Shown here: positions 1-8,825 of the stretch, piece by piece
Position numbering within the stretch: the stretch's first letter is position 1
Layout of the letters: every line of letters begins with the position of its first letter
Source of the DNA: Streptomyces atratus
GTDB lineage: Bacteria > Actinomycetota > Actinomycetes > Streptomycetales > Streptomycetaceae
DNA length: 64,000 bases
Assembly (NCBI RefSeq): GCF_900119365.1
Contig: NZ_FPJO01000017.1
Location: forward strand, 100,391 to 164,390
Direction of reading: 5' to 3'
Program-made: the position numbers and the translations under genes
The notes under the pieces: model-generated
Told to the model about the DNA's origin: nothing
Databases searched by the model: none
What the model saw: the letters and a program-made list of their open reading frames with translations, nothing else

Positions 1-309
1 TCGGCCGCCGTCGGCGAACGCGTGGCGCTCACCCTCCCGCCCCGTTCCGCGCTTCGCGCGGAGCCGCCGCTTCCGTGCCGCTCCCCGCAGGAACAAATGC
101 GGCCAAGTGCGTGACGCAGCGGCGCGGGCTGGAGCGAACCGTGGCATTGTCGTCGGCAAGCTCCCTTTGCACCGCACTGCCCGCAGGTGTCGCTCATGAC
201 CTGAATAACCCGGATGCCCGCCCCGCATGCCATACAGGGCTCCGGCGGGCATGATCTCGAAATGGGTGGAAAGGCGGAGTGTCTACCCGCCACCAAGGAG
301 GAGGATCCC
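1..309. other. Intergenic, no gene recognised
   Basis: No reading frame here resembles a protein I recognise. The first 110 bases could carry the tail of a gene that starts before the window, but nothing in the translation supports that. A strong ribosome binding site, GGAGGAGG, lies at about 297-304 just before the next gene. Confidence 0.4.
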
Positions 310-1035
310 GTGACCCGCATCGACAGCGTGCGCGCCGCAACCGACTCGGCGAAGGACAGCGTGCAGCACGCCGCGGAAGTGGTGGCGCCCTACGCCGACA
401 CGGCCAAGGACCAGGCCGCACATCTCGCGCACGAGGCCCGCACGCGGCTCGCGCCGAAGGTGTCCAAGGCGGCCCAGCAGGCCCGCGTCCAGTACGACGC
501 GCATCTGGCACCACGTATCGAACTGGCCCTCACCCATGTGCCGCCCAAGGTCGACGAGGCCGGCCGGCGCGCCGCCCTCCACACCCGCCGGGCGGCCCGT
601 ACCGCCGCGGACTTCACGGTGCCGCGGGTCGAGCACGCGATGGCCATTGCCCAGCCCGTGGCCGAGGAGGCCACGGCCCGCAGCGCCGCCGCGCTGGCCG
701 CGCTGCGCGGACAGGTCACGGCGGAGGAGATCCGCCGGCTGGCCAGAAAGCACGAACGGCGGGCGAAGGCCGGGCGGCTGTTCAAGGGGCTCGTCGTGGT
801 CGGCCTCGTGGCCGGCGGCGCCTACGCCGCCTGGCGGTGGTGGGACAGGCAGGCCAACCCCGACTGGCTGGTCGAACCGCCCGCTGCCACGGAGGTCTCC
901 GACCGTGCACCGCTGACCTCGGTCGACGGCAGCGGCCCGGCCCCGCTCGACCCCGAGGTCCGGGCCGAGCAGGACAAGTCGGAGGCCGACGGCCCGGAGG
1001 GCACGGACGGCACCGGCCCGGACGACCGCCGCTGA
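310..1035 (+). CDS. DUF5324-like membrane-anchored helical protein
   Basis: A 241-residue protein. The GTG start at 310 is chosen because AGGAGGA sits about 5-8 bases upstream; an upstream ATG at 214 lacks such a site. The first 160 residues are rich in Ala, Arg, Lys and Glu and look like long amphipathic helices (repeated AADSAK/AHEAR-type heptads). One transmembrane segment follows at about residues 157-175 (GLVVVGLVAGGAYAAW), then a short acidic Pro/Gly-rich tail. The layout matches what is called DUF5324 in Streptomyces; that label is from memory. Function is unknown. It is transcribed toward tRNA-Ala and separated from it by a hairpin. Confidence 0.75.
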   Translation: MTRIDSVRAATDSAKDSVQHAAEVVAPYADTAKDQAAHLAHEARTRLAPKVSKAAQQARVQYDAHLAPRIELALTHVPPKVDEAGRRAALHTRRAARTAADFTVPRVEHAMAIAQPVAEEATARSAAALAALRGQVTAEEIRRLARKHERRAKAGRLFKGLVVVGLVAGGAYAAWRWWDRQANPDWLVEPPAATEVSDRAPLTSVDGSGPAPLDPEVRAEQDKSEADGPEGTDGTGPDDRR

Positions 1036-1080
1036 GCCGGCTCCCGGACGACCGCCGCGAAAACAGGCGACAGCACGCAA

Positions 1081-1120
1081 AACCCCCTCCGACCGTGTTT
1101 GTGCCGGTCGGAGGGGGTTT
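1081..1120. terminator. Bidirectional hairpin terminator
   Basis: A 12-bp stem (CCCCCTCCGACC paired with its complement) with AAA before and TTT after. It lies between the converging DUF5324-like gene and tRNA-Ala and can serve both. Confidence 0.8.
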
Positions 1121-1125
1121 GTGTG

Positions 1126-1198
1126 TGGAGCCTAGGAGATTCGAACTCCTGACATCTGCCTTGCAAAGGCAGCGCTCTACCAACTGAGCTAAGGCCCC
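1126..1198 (-). tRNA. tRNA-Ala (TGC)
   Basis: On the minus strand the 73-base sequence folds as a tRNA: acceptor stem GGGGCCT/AGGCTCC, D-arm with AGCTCAGTTGGTAGAGC, anticodon loop with TGC, T-arm GTTCGAATC. CCA is not encoded. Together with tRNA-Ile upstream it repeats the gyrA - membrane protein - tRNA-Ile - tRNA-Ala order known from Mycobacterium. Confidence 0.97.
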
Positions 1199-1368
1199 GA
1201 AAAACGGACAGCCCCGGACGCTTCAGCGCCTTGGCCACCGCCGCAGACCAGAGTACCGGGTACTCCCCGGAATCCTGCAAAAAGATGGGGTCTCCCGGTC
1301 GGCGACCACTCTCCGTAAGATGCTCGACGAGGTTCGCAGCAGCGAAGCCGCAGCGAAGGGGAGACGCC

Positions 1369-1917
1369 ATGGACGCAGCGCAGCAAGAGGCAACGGCAAG
1401 GGCCAGGGAGCTTCAGCGCAGTTGGTACGGAGAGCCTCTCGGAGCGCTCTTCCGCCGGCTGATCGATGATCTCGGCCTGAACCAGGCCCGGCTCGCCGCT
1501 GTCCTCGGGCTGTCCGCCCCCATGCTCTCCCAGCTGATGAGCGGCCAGCGGGCGAAGATCGGCAATCCCGCGGTCGTCCAGCGCGTCCAGGCGCTCCAGG
1601 AACTGGCCGGGCAGGTCGCGGACGGCAGCGTCAGCGCGGGCGAGGCCACCGACCGCATGGAAGAGGTCAAGAAGTCCCAGGGGGGCTCCGTCCTCACCGG
1701 CACCGGCCAGACCTCGAACACCGGCGGCGCCCCCACCGTCCGGCGCGTGGTCCGCGAGATCCAGTCGCTGCTGCGGTCGGTCGCGGCCGCCGGTGACATC
1801 ATCGATGCCGCCGACTCGCTCGCCCCGACCCACCCGGAACTGGCAGAGTTCCTCAAGGTGTACGGCGCGGGGCGCACCGCGGACGCGGTGGCGCACTACG
1901 AGGGACACCAGAGCTAG
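1369..1917 (+). CDS. Helix-turn-helix DNA-binding protein
   Basis: A 182-residue protein starting at ATG 1369, with GGGGAGA 5 bases upstream. Residues about 22-65 hold an XRE-type helix-turn-helix (LNQARLAAVLGLSAPMLSQLMSG), so it should bind DNA as a regulator; the rest (about 70-182) is a helical region without a recognised fold, containing a Thr/Gly-rich linker near residue 110. It sits 83 bases before a Ser/Thr kinase on the same strand and the two are probably cotranscribed, which suggests the kinase and this regulator work together; that is inference. Its target is unknown. Confidence 0.85.
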   Translation: MDAAQQEATARARELQRSWYGEPLGALFRRLIDDLGLNQARLAAVLGLSAPMLSQLMSGQRAKIGNPAVVQRVQALQELAGQVADGSVSAGEATDRMEEVKKSQGGSVLTGTGQTSNTGGAPTVRRVVREIQSLLRSVAAAGDIIDAADSLAPTHPELAEFLKVYGAGRTADAVAHYEGHQS

Positions 1918-2000
1918 GGCCTTTCGTCCGGATCGGGCCGGGCACTACCTCCGAAGGCCGACCGTGGGCCGAAACAGGAACTGGGAGCGGGCGCAGCGCA

Positions 2001-3374
2001 ATGGGTGAGGTCTTCGCCGGTCGGTACGAACTGATCGATCCGATCGGACGTGGTGGAGTCGGCGCCGTCTGGCGGGCCTGGGACCACCGGCGCCGCCGCT
2101 ACGTGGCGGCCAAGGTCCTCCAGCAGAGCGACGCGCACACGCTGCTGCGCTTCGTCCGCGAGCAGGCGCTGCGGATCGAGCATCCGCATGTGCTCGCGCC
2201 CGCCAGCTGGGCCGCGGACGACGACAAGGTCCTGTTCACCATGGATCTGGTGAGCGGCGGTTCGCTGGCCCATGTCATCGGCGACTACGGGCCGTTGCCG
2301 CCCCGTTTCGTCTGCACGCTCCTCGACCAGCTGTTGTCCGGGCTGTCCACGGTGCACGCGGAGGGCGTCGTGCACCGGGACATCAAACCGGCCAACATCC
2401 TGATGGAGGCGACCGGAACCGGACGACCGCATCTGCGGCTGTCCGACTTCGGGATCTCCATGCGCAAGGGAGAGCCGCGTCTCACCGAGACCAACTATGT
2501 GGTGGGAACGCCCGGTTACTTCGCTCCCGAGCAAATGATGGGCGCGGAGCCCGACTTCCCCGCGGACCTGTTCGCGGTCGGTCTTGTCGCGCTGTATCTG
2601 CTCCAGGGCAGGAAGCCCGACGCGCAGGCGATCGTCGAGCACTTCGCCTCGTACGGCACGCCGTCCGCCCCGGAGGGGATCCCCGAGCCGTTGTGGCAGG
2701 TCCTCGCGGGGCTGCTGCAGCCGGATCCGCAGGCCCGGTTCCGTACGGCCACGGGTGCGCGCAAGGCGCTGACGGCCGCGGTCGAGATGCTGCCGGAGCC
2801 CGGAGCCGAGGACGAGCCGGTCGAGGTCTTCGATCAAATCGGGCCGCTGCCGCCCGGTTTCGGCCCCGCAGGACCGATCACGGCCCCCGTTCAGAGCCCC
2901 CAGAGCCCGCAGAACGTCCAGAACCCGCAGAACGTCCAGGAAGCCCAGCCGGGTCAGGCGTCGGCCCAGCAGCCCGTACAGCAGCCGTACGCCCAGCCGC
3001 CGGTCCCCATGTCGGAGACGGGCAGCTTCCACCTCCCGCCGCCTCCGCAGCAGCCCACGCCGCCGCCCCAGCAGGCTCAGCCGGACGCGGCCTCCCCCTA
3101 CGCCGCTCCCGTCCCCGCTCCCGCGCCGAATCCCTCGCAGGCGCCCACGGCCGCCGTGCAGCACGAACCCGCCCTCACCCGCGCGTACACCGTCGGGCAG
3201 CCGCAGGCTCCCGCCGCCGCGCCCGGCGCGGGGGTGTCCCCGCACGGCCCGGCGGCCGCCGGGGCGCGGGCGCCGCAGAGACGTCCGGGGCCGTCCCCGA
3301 AGGTGGCGGTCCCGGTGCTGGTGGTGGCGCTGATCTGTTTCGCGGTGGGCATCTGGGCGCTGACCCAGAGCTGA
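2001..3374 (+). CDS. Membrane-anchored Ser/Thr protein kinase (PknB-like)
   Basis: A 457-residue Hanks-type kinase. The N-terminal 270 residues carry the full catalytic set: glycine loop GRGGVG, the VAIK-like lysine (AAKV), HRDIKPAN, DFG and the APEQ activation-segment end. Residues about 280-425 are a Pro/Gln-rich linker with short repeats (NVQNPQNVQ), and the protein ends in a single transmembrane segment (VAVPVLVVALICFAVGIWAL) with almost nothing after it. There is therefore no PASTA or other sensor domain outside the cell. The kinase should be active, phosphorylating cytosolic partners, possibly the preceding helix-turn-helix protein. It is followed by a converging gene pair. Confidence 0.93.
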   Translation: MGEVFAGRYELIDPIGRGGVGAVWRAWDHRRRRYVAAKVLQQSDAHTLLRFVREQALRIEHPHVLAPASWAADDDKVLFTMDLVSGGSLAHVIGDYGPLPPRFVCTLLDQLLSGLSTVHAEGVVHRDIKPANILMEATGTGRPHLRLSDFGISMRKGEPRLTETNYVVGTPGYFAPEQMMGAEPDFPADLFAVGLVALYLLQGRKPDAQAIVEHFASYGTPSAPEGIPEPLWQVLAGLLQPDPQARFRTATGARKALTAAVEMLPEPGAEDEPVEVFDQIGPLPPGFGPAGPITAPVQSPQSPQNVQNPQNVQEAQPGQASAQQPVQQPYAQPPVPMSETGSFHLPPPPQQPTPPPQQAQPDAASPYAAPVPAPAPNPSQAPTAAVQHEPALTRAYTVGQPQAPAAAPGAGVSPHGPAAAGARAPQRRPGPSPKVAVPVLVVALICFAVGIWALTQS

Positions 3375-3388
3375 ACCCGGTCGTCCCT

Positions 3389-3408
3389 GGCCCCTGCCGT
3401 ACGGGGCC
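3389..3408. terminator. Short hairpin between converging genes
   Basis: GGCCCC pairs with GGGGCC across an 8-base loop, 15 bases after the kinase stop and 16 bases from the end of the converging secreted-protein gene. A weak but well-placed terminator. Confidence 0.4.
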
Positions 3409-3423
3409 CGGGATCCGCCCCGG

Positions 3424-4770
3424 CTACCAGGCCTGCGGCGGGCCTCCGTACGGCTGCGCGTCGGCGGACGGGCCCGCCGGGGCGGTGCTCGCGGCGCGGC
3501 GCCGGGCCAGCAGCGTCCACACCCCGAGCCCGAGCACCAGCACCGAACCCGCGCCGATCCCGGCCACGCCGACCGCCTTCATCCTGTCGCTCCTGGCCGC
3601 CTGCGGGGCCGCCTGGCCCTCCCTCGCCATGTCCCTGTCGTCCTGCGTGACCGAGAAGATCCCGGCGTCCCCCGTGTACGGCGAATTCCCGGCCTTCCCC
3701 TCGACCTTGATCTTCAGGGTCAGCGGAATCGCCTTGTCGCCGTACGACTTCGCGACCTGCGGGCTGAGTGTCACCGACAGGTAGTACCAGCCGGCGAACC
3801 GCATCGCGCTGACGCTGCCGGTGGAGTCGTAGCGGTTCTCGTACGCCACCGGGGGCAGCGGATCCAGCGACACGGACGCGGACTTGCCGGAGTACGACAG
3901 CGGCGTCGCGGAATCGACATGGCCGTGCGCCGGGTTGTCGAGGGAGAGCGCGAGCGCGTTGCCGATGAAATCGTCCGAGGCGTTGTTGTTGCTCAGGTCC
4001 GCGGTGGCGAAGATCTGCTGGCCCCAGTCCACCGGCACCCGGTAGAAGAGGGTCTGCCCCGGCTTGATGCCGTCCTTCTCCTGCCACTCGCCGGTCTCCA
4101 GACCGGTCGCGTCGTGGTAGCTGGTACCGCCCGACCGCTTCTGCGGGGCGGCGATGGGCGGCACGGGCGAGGCCGACGGCCAGTCCTCCGGCGCGTCGGT
4201 CGGCATCGAACCGGCCGATTTCAGCTGCGGCTCCGACTCGTAGCGCAGCTCCAGGTCCCACTCGTCGGGGGCCGAGGTCTCCTTGCTCTCCCGCTCGATC
4301 AGGACGTTGTACGTGCCGGCCTCCTGGCAGGTGCTGCTGCCCTTCTCCATGATCCGGTAGGCGTACGTGGCGATCGGACGGGCGAACTCCGCCGATTCGA
4401 ACCGCGCGTCCTCGGAACTGCACTGCATGTCCGTGGTGTCGCGGATGCTGACCGTGATGCCGTCCCCGTAGGCGACCTGACCGCCGCCCCTGGGCACGGC
4501 CACCGCCGAGACGTATGCGTTGGTCCTCGCGTCGAGGTTGAGGCGGTAGTAGAGCTTCTCACCGGGCTTGATCGAGCTCTTGTAGACCGATCCGGGCGTC
4601 AGCGCCGACGCCTCCGTGCTGGCCTCCGTACCGACGACCTTCTTCGCCCCGGGATCGAAGGTGTACGCGGCGGGCTCCCCGGCCGCGAACGCCTGCCCCG
4701 GCAGCGCCGCCGCCGCGCACATCGCCGCGACCGCGGCCAGCGCCACCCGGCCCCTGCTGCGCTGCCTCAT
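3424..4770 (-). CDS. Secreted, C-terminally membrane-anchored protein, paralogue of the upstream vWA protein tail
   Basis: A 448-residue protein. The ATG start overlaps the stop of the preceding gene (TGATG), so the two are translationally coupled; a GTG one codon earlier is possible. It has a signal peptide (about 1-30, ending AFAAG), a large exported region with two similar modules (one with IKPGEKLYYRL, one with IKPGQTLFYRVPV-WGQQ), a transmembrane segment near residue 405 and a short cytosolic tail. The exported part aligns by eye with the second half of the upstream vWA gene (GPGEKRYYAV, LPSQTLWYKVPAGWGQQ, NRYEN/NRYDS). No enzyme motif is visible. Probably a cell-envelope protein; function unknown. 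Confidence 0.85.
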   Translation of the reverse strand: MRQRSRGRVALAAVAAMCAAAALPGQAFAAGEPAAYTFDPGAKKVVGTEASTEASALTPGSVYKSSIKPGEKLYYRLNLDARTNAYVSAVAVPRGGGQVAYGDGITVSIRDTTDMQCSSEDARFESAEFARPIATYAYRIMEKGSSTCQEAGTYNVLIERESKETSAPDEWDLELRYESEPQLKSAGSMPTDAPEDWPSASPVPPIAAPQKRSGGTSYHDATGLETGEWQEKDGIKPGQTLFYRVPVDWGQQIFATADLSNNNASDDFIGNALALSLDNPAHGHVDSATPLSYSGKSASVSLDPLPPVAYENRYDSTGSVSAMRFAGWYYLSVTLSPQVAKSYGDKAIPLTLKIKVEGKAGNSPYTGDAGIFSVTQDDRDMAREGQAAPQAARSDRMKAVGVAGIGAGSVLVLGLGVWTLLARRRAASTAPAGPSADAQPYGGPPQAW

Positions 4771-6688
4771 CACGCGCTTCCCCTCGTCGTCTGTGCGGCC
4801 CGCCCGCGACGCCCGCGTACGAACACGAGCCCCGCGAGCACCACCATGGCGCCCGCCCCGGCAGCGACCGCGATGCCGGTCCATCCTGCCCCGCCCGTAC
4901 CGCTGCTGTCTTCGACCCTGATCGAATTGCCCTTCTTGTCCGCCTTCTTGGCCGCGGCGGGGGCGTGGTGCTCGGGGCCGGCCAGCTCGTCGCCGAGGAC
5001 CGACACCCGCAGCACCACACCGATCCGCCGGTTCTCCGCGATGTCCGCGGCCCGCGCCCCCAGCGTCACCGAGATATAGAAGTCGCCGCCGGCGTGCACG
5101 GCCCGGACATGGGAGGCGTTCTCGTAGCGATTGGTCCAGGCGACCGGCACACCGCCCATCCCGATCGCCGCCGGACGGCCGCTGTACAGCGTCGTCGGGG
5201 TGAACTCGCCACCCCCGGTGAGCGGGAACCGGGCGGGGGTGAACAGCTGCGTCGCCCCGTACGAGTACGTGGAGGCGCCGCGCTCCACCGTGGGCGCGTT
5301 CGCGAACTCCACGTCGTAGCGCACCTGCTGGCCCCAGCCGGCCGGGACCTTGTACCAGAGGGTCTGCGACGGAAGGATCCGGTCGCGCCACACGCCCCGG
5401 CCGATCTCCTCGGCATCGTTGAAGCCGGTGCCGCCGCGTACGTCGCGAGGGTCGCCGGAGGGTGGTACGGCGCCCTTGCCGCCCTTGCCGTACTCCGGCT
5501 GCGACTGGGCGGGCGTGACACCCTTCGCCAACGGCGCCTCCACCCCATGGACGAGTTCGAGCGGCCAACGCGCCGCGTCGGAGCCCTTCTTGCTCTCCCG
5601 CTCGACCACCAGCCAGTACCGCCCCGCCCGGTCGCAGGGGTGGGTGCCCCGCACGGTGGGGATTCGGGCGATCGCCGAGGTCAGCGGGGTCGCGCCCTCC
5701 TTCTGGGAGAAGCGCGCGGTCTCCGACCCGCAGGAACTGTCAGTGCCGTACGCGATGCTGGTACGCATCGCGTCGAAGGTGTCGAGGGCGGCCCCGGGCT
5801 GCGGCACCGCCGTGGCCGAGAAGTCCGCCGTCGAGACGGCGTCCAGATCGACGGCGTAATACCGCTTCTCGCCCGGCCCGATGGTGTCGAGGTACTGCCC
5901 CGGCGCGAGCACGGGCGCCCCCGAACCCGTCGCCGTGCCCGCGATCGGTTCGCCCCTGAACCGGTAGCCGTCCGCGGAGAGTTGGGACGCCCGCTGCAGC
6001 TGCCTGGCCAGCGAATCGGCGTCCGGTGCCTCGTAGTAGCGGCCGTTGCCCGCCGCCGCGACGCATTCGAGCTGCTCGCGGGCCGCGCCCTCCACCTGGA
6101 AGCCCACGGTGTCGATCCGCAGCCCGATACCCTCCTTGCCGAGCTGTTCGGCGACCTCGCATGGCCGTGGCGCACCGCAGGTGTCCTCGCCGTCGGAGAT
6201 CAGCAGGATCGTGTGCGCACCGATGGCGCCGCCCGAGGGCCGCGGAAGGTCCTCGGCGGCCTTCCGCAGCGAGAGGCCGATGGGTGTGTCGCCCCGGGGC
6301 CGTACGGCCGCCACGGCCCGCTTCACGGCCGCCCGGCCGAGCGCGGACACCGGCCGCACGAGCCTGGTGTCCGTACAGCCCCGGGCGCGGTCGGCGCCGT
6401 ACACCCGCGGTCCGGTCGGATACCCGTCGGGAAGGCCGTCGACGACGGTTCCGACGGCCTCGCGGGCACTCTCCATCCGGGTGCGCCCCGTGCCGTCGTC
6501 GTCCCCATGGAGCCGGACGAGTCGAGGACCATGACCAGGCTGCCGTTCGGACCGGCTCCGGATGGCTCGGTCGCACTGTCCGCGGGCGCCGCCGCGGCCG
6601 GCATCGCGCCCGCCACCAGGGCGAGCAGCGCCCCGCCGATCCATGCCCCCACGCCCGCGCCATGGCGGTGGTGGTCCCGTGCCTTCAC
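4770..6688 (-). pseudogene. vWA-domain exported membrane protein, frameshifted
   Basis: The GTG start at 6688 has GAGGGGG 6 bases upstream and opens a signal peptide followed by the vWA metal-site motif DSSGSMG. Right after it the frame fails: the continuation (DDDG, RTRMESAREAVG, then the T of TPIG and DGEDTCG of the A domain) is in another frame. One extra G in the GGGG run at 6503-6506 would restore a single frame of about 639 residues. The rest has the A domain, then two modules shared with the downstream gene and a C-terminal transmembrane segment near the end. Either a real mutation or a one-base read error in a homopolymer. If intact, it would bind a ligand through Mg2+ at the cell surface. 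Confidence 0.8.
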
Positions 6689-6791
6689 CCGTGCCCCCTC
6701 GAACAAAACCCGGCAGTTTTGCTCAAGCAACGTATTGATTTGCTCAGGTGAACTCAAGGGCACAGGCGTCACAGCCCCGCAACAGCACGAA

Positions 6792-6816
6792 GCCCCGGCC
6801 GCTCAGCGACCGGGGC
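6792..6816 (-). terminator. Hairpin after the DLW-39 gene
   Basis: GCCCCGG pairs with CCGGGGC over an 11-base loop, 22 bases beyond the stop of the small membrane protein gene on the minus strand. Confidence 0.55.
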
Positions 6817-6837
6817 CCGCAATCAGGCTGTTCTGTC

Positions 6838-6972
6838 TCACACACCCGAACCTGCGGGCACGGAGTCAGTCGCCTCCGTCCACAGATCCTGCTCGGCGCG
6901 ATCCGCCTGGATCTGGCGGTACACGAGGAGCCCGCCGATGGCGGCCAGTGCGACCAGGAGAAGCTTCTTCAC
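6838..6972 (-). CDS. DLW-39 family small membrane protein
   Basis: A 44-residue protein: KK, one hydrophobic helix (LLLVALAAIGGLLVYRQI), a charged stretch and the signature QDLW followed by TEATDSV. The DLW motif is the defining mark of the actinobacterial DLW-39 family, which is found near gyrA. Start GTG 6972 is chosen because it gives the family length; AGGT lies upstream. The N-terminus is most likely cytosolic with one membrane pass. Role unknown. Confidence 0.85.
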   Translation of the reverse strand: MKKLLLVALAAIGGLLVYRQIQADRAEQDLWTEATDSVPAGSGV

Positions 6973-7280
6973 CGCGCGACCTCGTCTTTCCTTGACGTAG
7001 GGGACTTCTGCCGCCCGACTATACACACCGGCCGATATCAACCGGTGACCTGCCCGCAACCCAACTGGCGCCCGGGAGCGAGCGGCCATCCCAGGACCGC
7101 TCCGACCTGGAGATCCGGCGGCGATGCACGGCCCGGCACAAGCCCGTCGGGACCGGTTGAACCATATGAGTGGTGTTCATCCGAAGATCGACGGATCGGT
7201 GGCGTCGGTCCATGAAATCGCGAGCCACATCCACATCATCAGAAAGGTAAGCAAACCGGACCACCCGAGAGCGAGGGGCC

Positions 7281-7652
7281 ATGAGCACCTTCAAGCCCAA
7301 GAACATCTGGACCGCCTTCGTCACCGCCTTCTTCGCACTGCTCGCCGCGCTGGGGCTCATGAGCACCCCGGCGACGGCCACGGAACAGAGCGCCACGGAG
7401 CCGACCACCACGACCCAGGAACACATGGGTGCGACCGCGGCAACCGCGACCACCCCGTCGGTGCGATGGACCCTTCCGCGCGACCGGACGCTGCCACCCA
7501 CGATGAAGCAGCGCATCCGCGCCGAGGCACACGGCTCCTCACCCGCGACCCGCCATCTGTCCGTCGACACCACGGACATCATGAACGCCAGGAACGCCGC
7601 CCGCACCGCCCACGGGGCCCCGGCGGGGGACGCGTCCTTCCTTCCGCCCTGA
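7281..7652 (+). CDS. Small secreted or membrane protein (DUF6344-like)
   Basis: A 123-residue protein starting at ATG 7281 with GAGGGG 6 bases upstream. Residues 9-34 are a hydrophobic signal or anchor (WTAFVTAFFALLAALGLMSTPATATE); the rest is Thr/Ala-rich and then basic, with no cysteine. It resembles a small Streptomyces family near gyrA that I remember as DUF6344; the name is not certain. It is divergent from the DLW-39 gene and followed by a strong hairpin. Confidence 0.7.
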   Translation: MSTFKPKNIWTAFVTAFFALLAALGLMSTPATATEQSATEPTTTTQEHMGATAATATTPSVRWTLPRDRTLPPTMKQRIRAEAHGSSPATRHLSVDTTDIMNARNAARTAHGAPAGDASFLPP

Positions 7653-7674
7653 GAGCCGCTCAACTGACGTACGG

Positions 7675-7707
7675 AGCCCCCGGGCCGGTTCACACCGGAC
7701 GGGGGCT
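7675..7707 (+). terminator. Hairpin terminator
   Basis: AGCCCCCG pairs with CGGGGGCT, with an inner CCGGT/ACCGG pairing in the loop, 22 bases after the preceding stop codon. Confidence 0.75.
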
Positions 7708-7937
7708 TCTCCGTGCCGTCCAGGGGCTTGCCCCGCCCGCCGGAGCCGGCTGCCACCTCGGCACCGTCGAATGCGCCGGCAGTCCCAGCACACGACGGTC
7801 CCAGGCGCCTGGCGGCGGATCAGATCCACGATCCGGCCGGTTCCGGCGGCACACATCGGCCGTACCCGCCACACGTACACACCGCGCATACGCACCGGCC
7901 GTACGCACCCCGCCCCCACCCGTCGGCCGGGTACGCC

Positions 7938-7971
7938 GAAGGCCCCCCACCGTTTCCGGTGAGGGGCCTTC
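7938..7971 (-). terminator. Hairpin terminator after tRNA-Ile
   Basis: GAAGGCCCC(CC)ACCG pairs with CGGTGAGGGGCCTTC around a TTTC loop, eight bases beyond the 3' end of tRNA-Ile on the minus strand. Confidence 0.75.
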
Positions 7972-7978
7972 GTGCTGG

Positions 7979-8052
7979 TGGGGCTAACAGGATTTGAACC
8001 TGTGGCCTCATCCTTATCAGGGATGCGCTCTAACCAACTGAGCTATAGCCCC
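7979..8052 (-). tRNA. tRNA-Ile (GAT)
   Basis: The minus strand folds into a 74-base tRNA: acceptor GGGGCTA/TAGCCCC, D-arm AGCTCAGTTGGTTAGAGC, anticodon GAT, T-arm GGTTCAAATCC. CCA is not encoded. It lies directly downstream of the DUF3566 gene. Confidence 0.97.
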
Positions 8053-8123
8053 GCCGCGCTGCTGCGCTGACTTCTGAAGATTAGCGCACGTCGGGGCCAG
8101 TCCCAAAATCGATACCCGGCGCC

Positions 8124-8822
8124 CTACTCGTCCTCGGCCAGCGTGAGCTCGATACCGCCCACGAAACCCGCCGACAGGTTGTAGATGAAGGAGCCCAGCG
8201 TCGCCAGCGCGGTCGCCAGGACCACGTCGATCACCGCGATGACCGAGGTGAAGATGAGAACCCGCGGCAGCGACAGGAACGACTGGAGATCGAAGCCGTT
8301 GCTGTCGTTCGAACCGGTGGCCTCGCTGATCGTTCCGCCCACGGTCTCGAAGACGCCCATCGCGTCCATCACCATCCACAGCACCGCGGACGCCACCACC
8401 GTGCAGATGCCGAGCGCGATGGAGAGCAGGAAGCTGACTTTCATCACCGACCACGGGTCGGCCTTGGCCACCCGCAGCCGTGCTTTGCGGGTACGCGGAG
8501 TCGTCCGCGCCCCCGTCCGCGGCCGCCGGGCCGCCTGCGCGGCGCCGACGCCCTGCGCGCCGCCCTGTGTGCCGTGCGGCCGGCCGCCCTCCGTCCCGCC
8601 CGCGGGCGAGGAATACGCCTGCGGCGGGTGGTACGGCCCGCTCGCCTGCCCCGATGCGGGCTCGCGCTCACCCGGCAACGGCCCGGTCGCATAGCCCTCG
8701 TACTGGGGCTGAGGCCCCCGGGTGTCCGTCACAATGCCCCCTTGGGAGTCCGTGGCAGGGCCACGGGCACCGCTCGCTCCTGCTCCGGAAGCGGCCGAAC
8801 CGGCGCCCGTGGCTCCACTCAC
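8124..8822 (-). CDS. DUF3566 transmembrane protein
   Basis: A 232-residue protein that starts 3 bases after the gyrA stop, so it is the last gene of the gyrB-gyrA operon. The first 120 residues are a Gly/Pro/Ala-rich cytosolic region with many charged residues; the DUF3566 domain follows with two membrane helices (VSFLLSIALGICTVVASAVLWMV and the region ending LATLGSFIYNL). It corresponds to Rv0007 of Mycobacterium tuberculosis by position and layout. A link to cell division or envelope has been proposed for the mycobacterial neighbourhood, but no activity can be read here. Confidence 0.9.
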   Translation of the reverse strand: MSGATGAGSAASGAGASGARGPATDSQGGIVTDTRGPQPQYEGYATGPLPGEREPASGQASGPYHPPQAYSSPAGGTEGGRPHGTQGGAQGVGAAQAARRPRTGARTTPRTRKARLRVAKADPWSVMKVSFLLSIALGICTVVASAVLWMVMDAMGVFETVGGTISEATGSNDSNGFDLQSFLSLPRVLIFTSVIAVIDVVLATALATLGSFIYNLSAGFVGGIELTLAEDE

Positions 8823-8825
8823 GCT

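Noticed and set aside
7773..7940. Simple repeated ACACGTACACACCGC / CGTACGCACC text between genes
   Set aside because: Low-complexity CAC/CGTAC-rich spacer with no regular unit; nothing suggests a gene or array.
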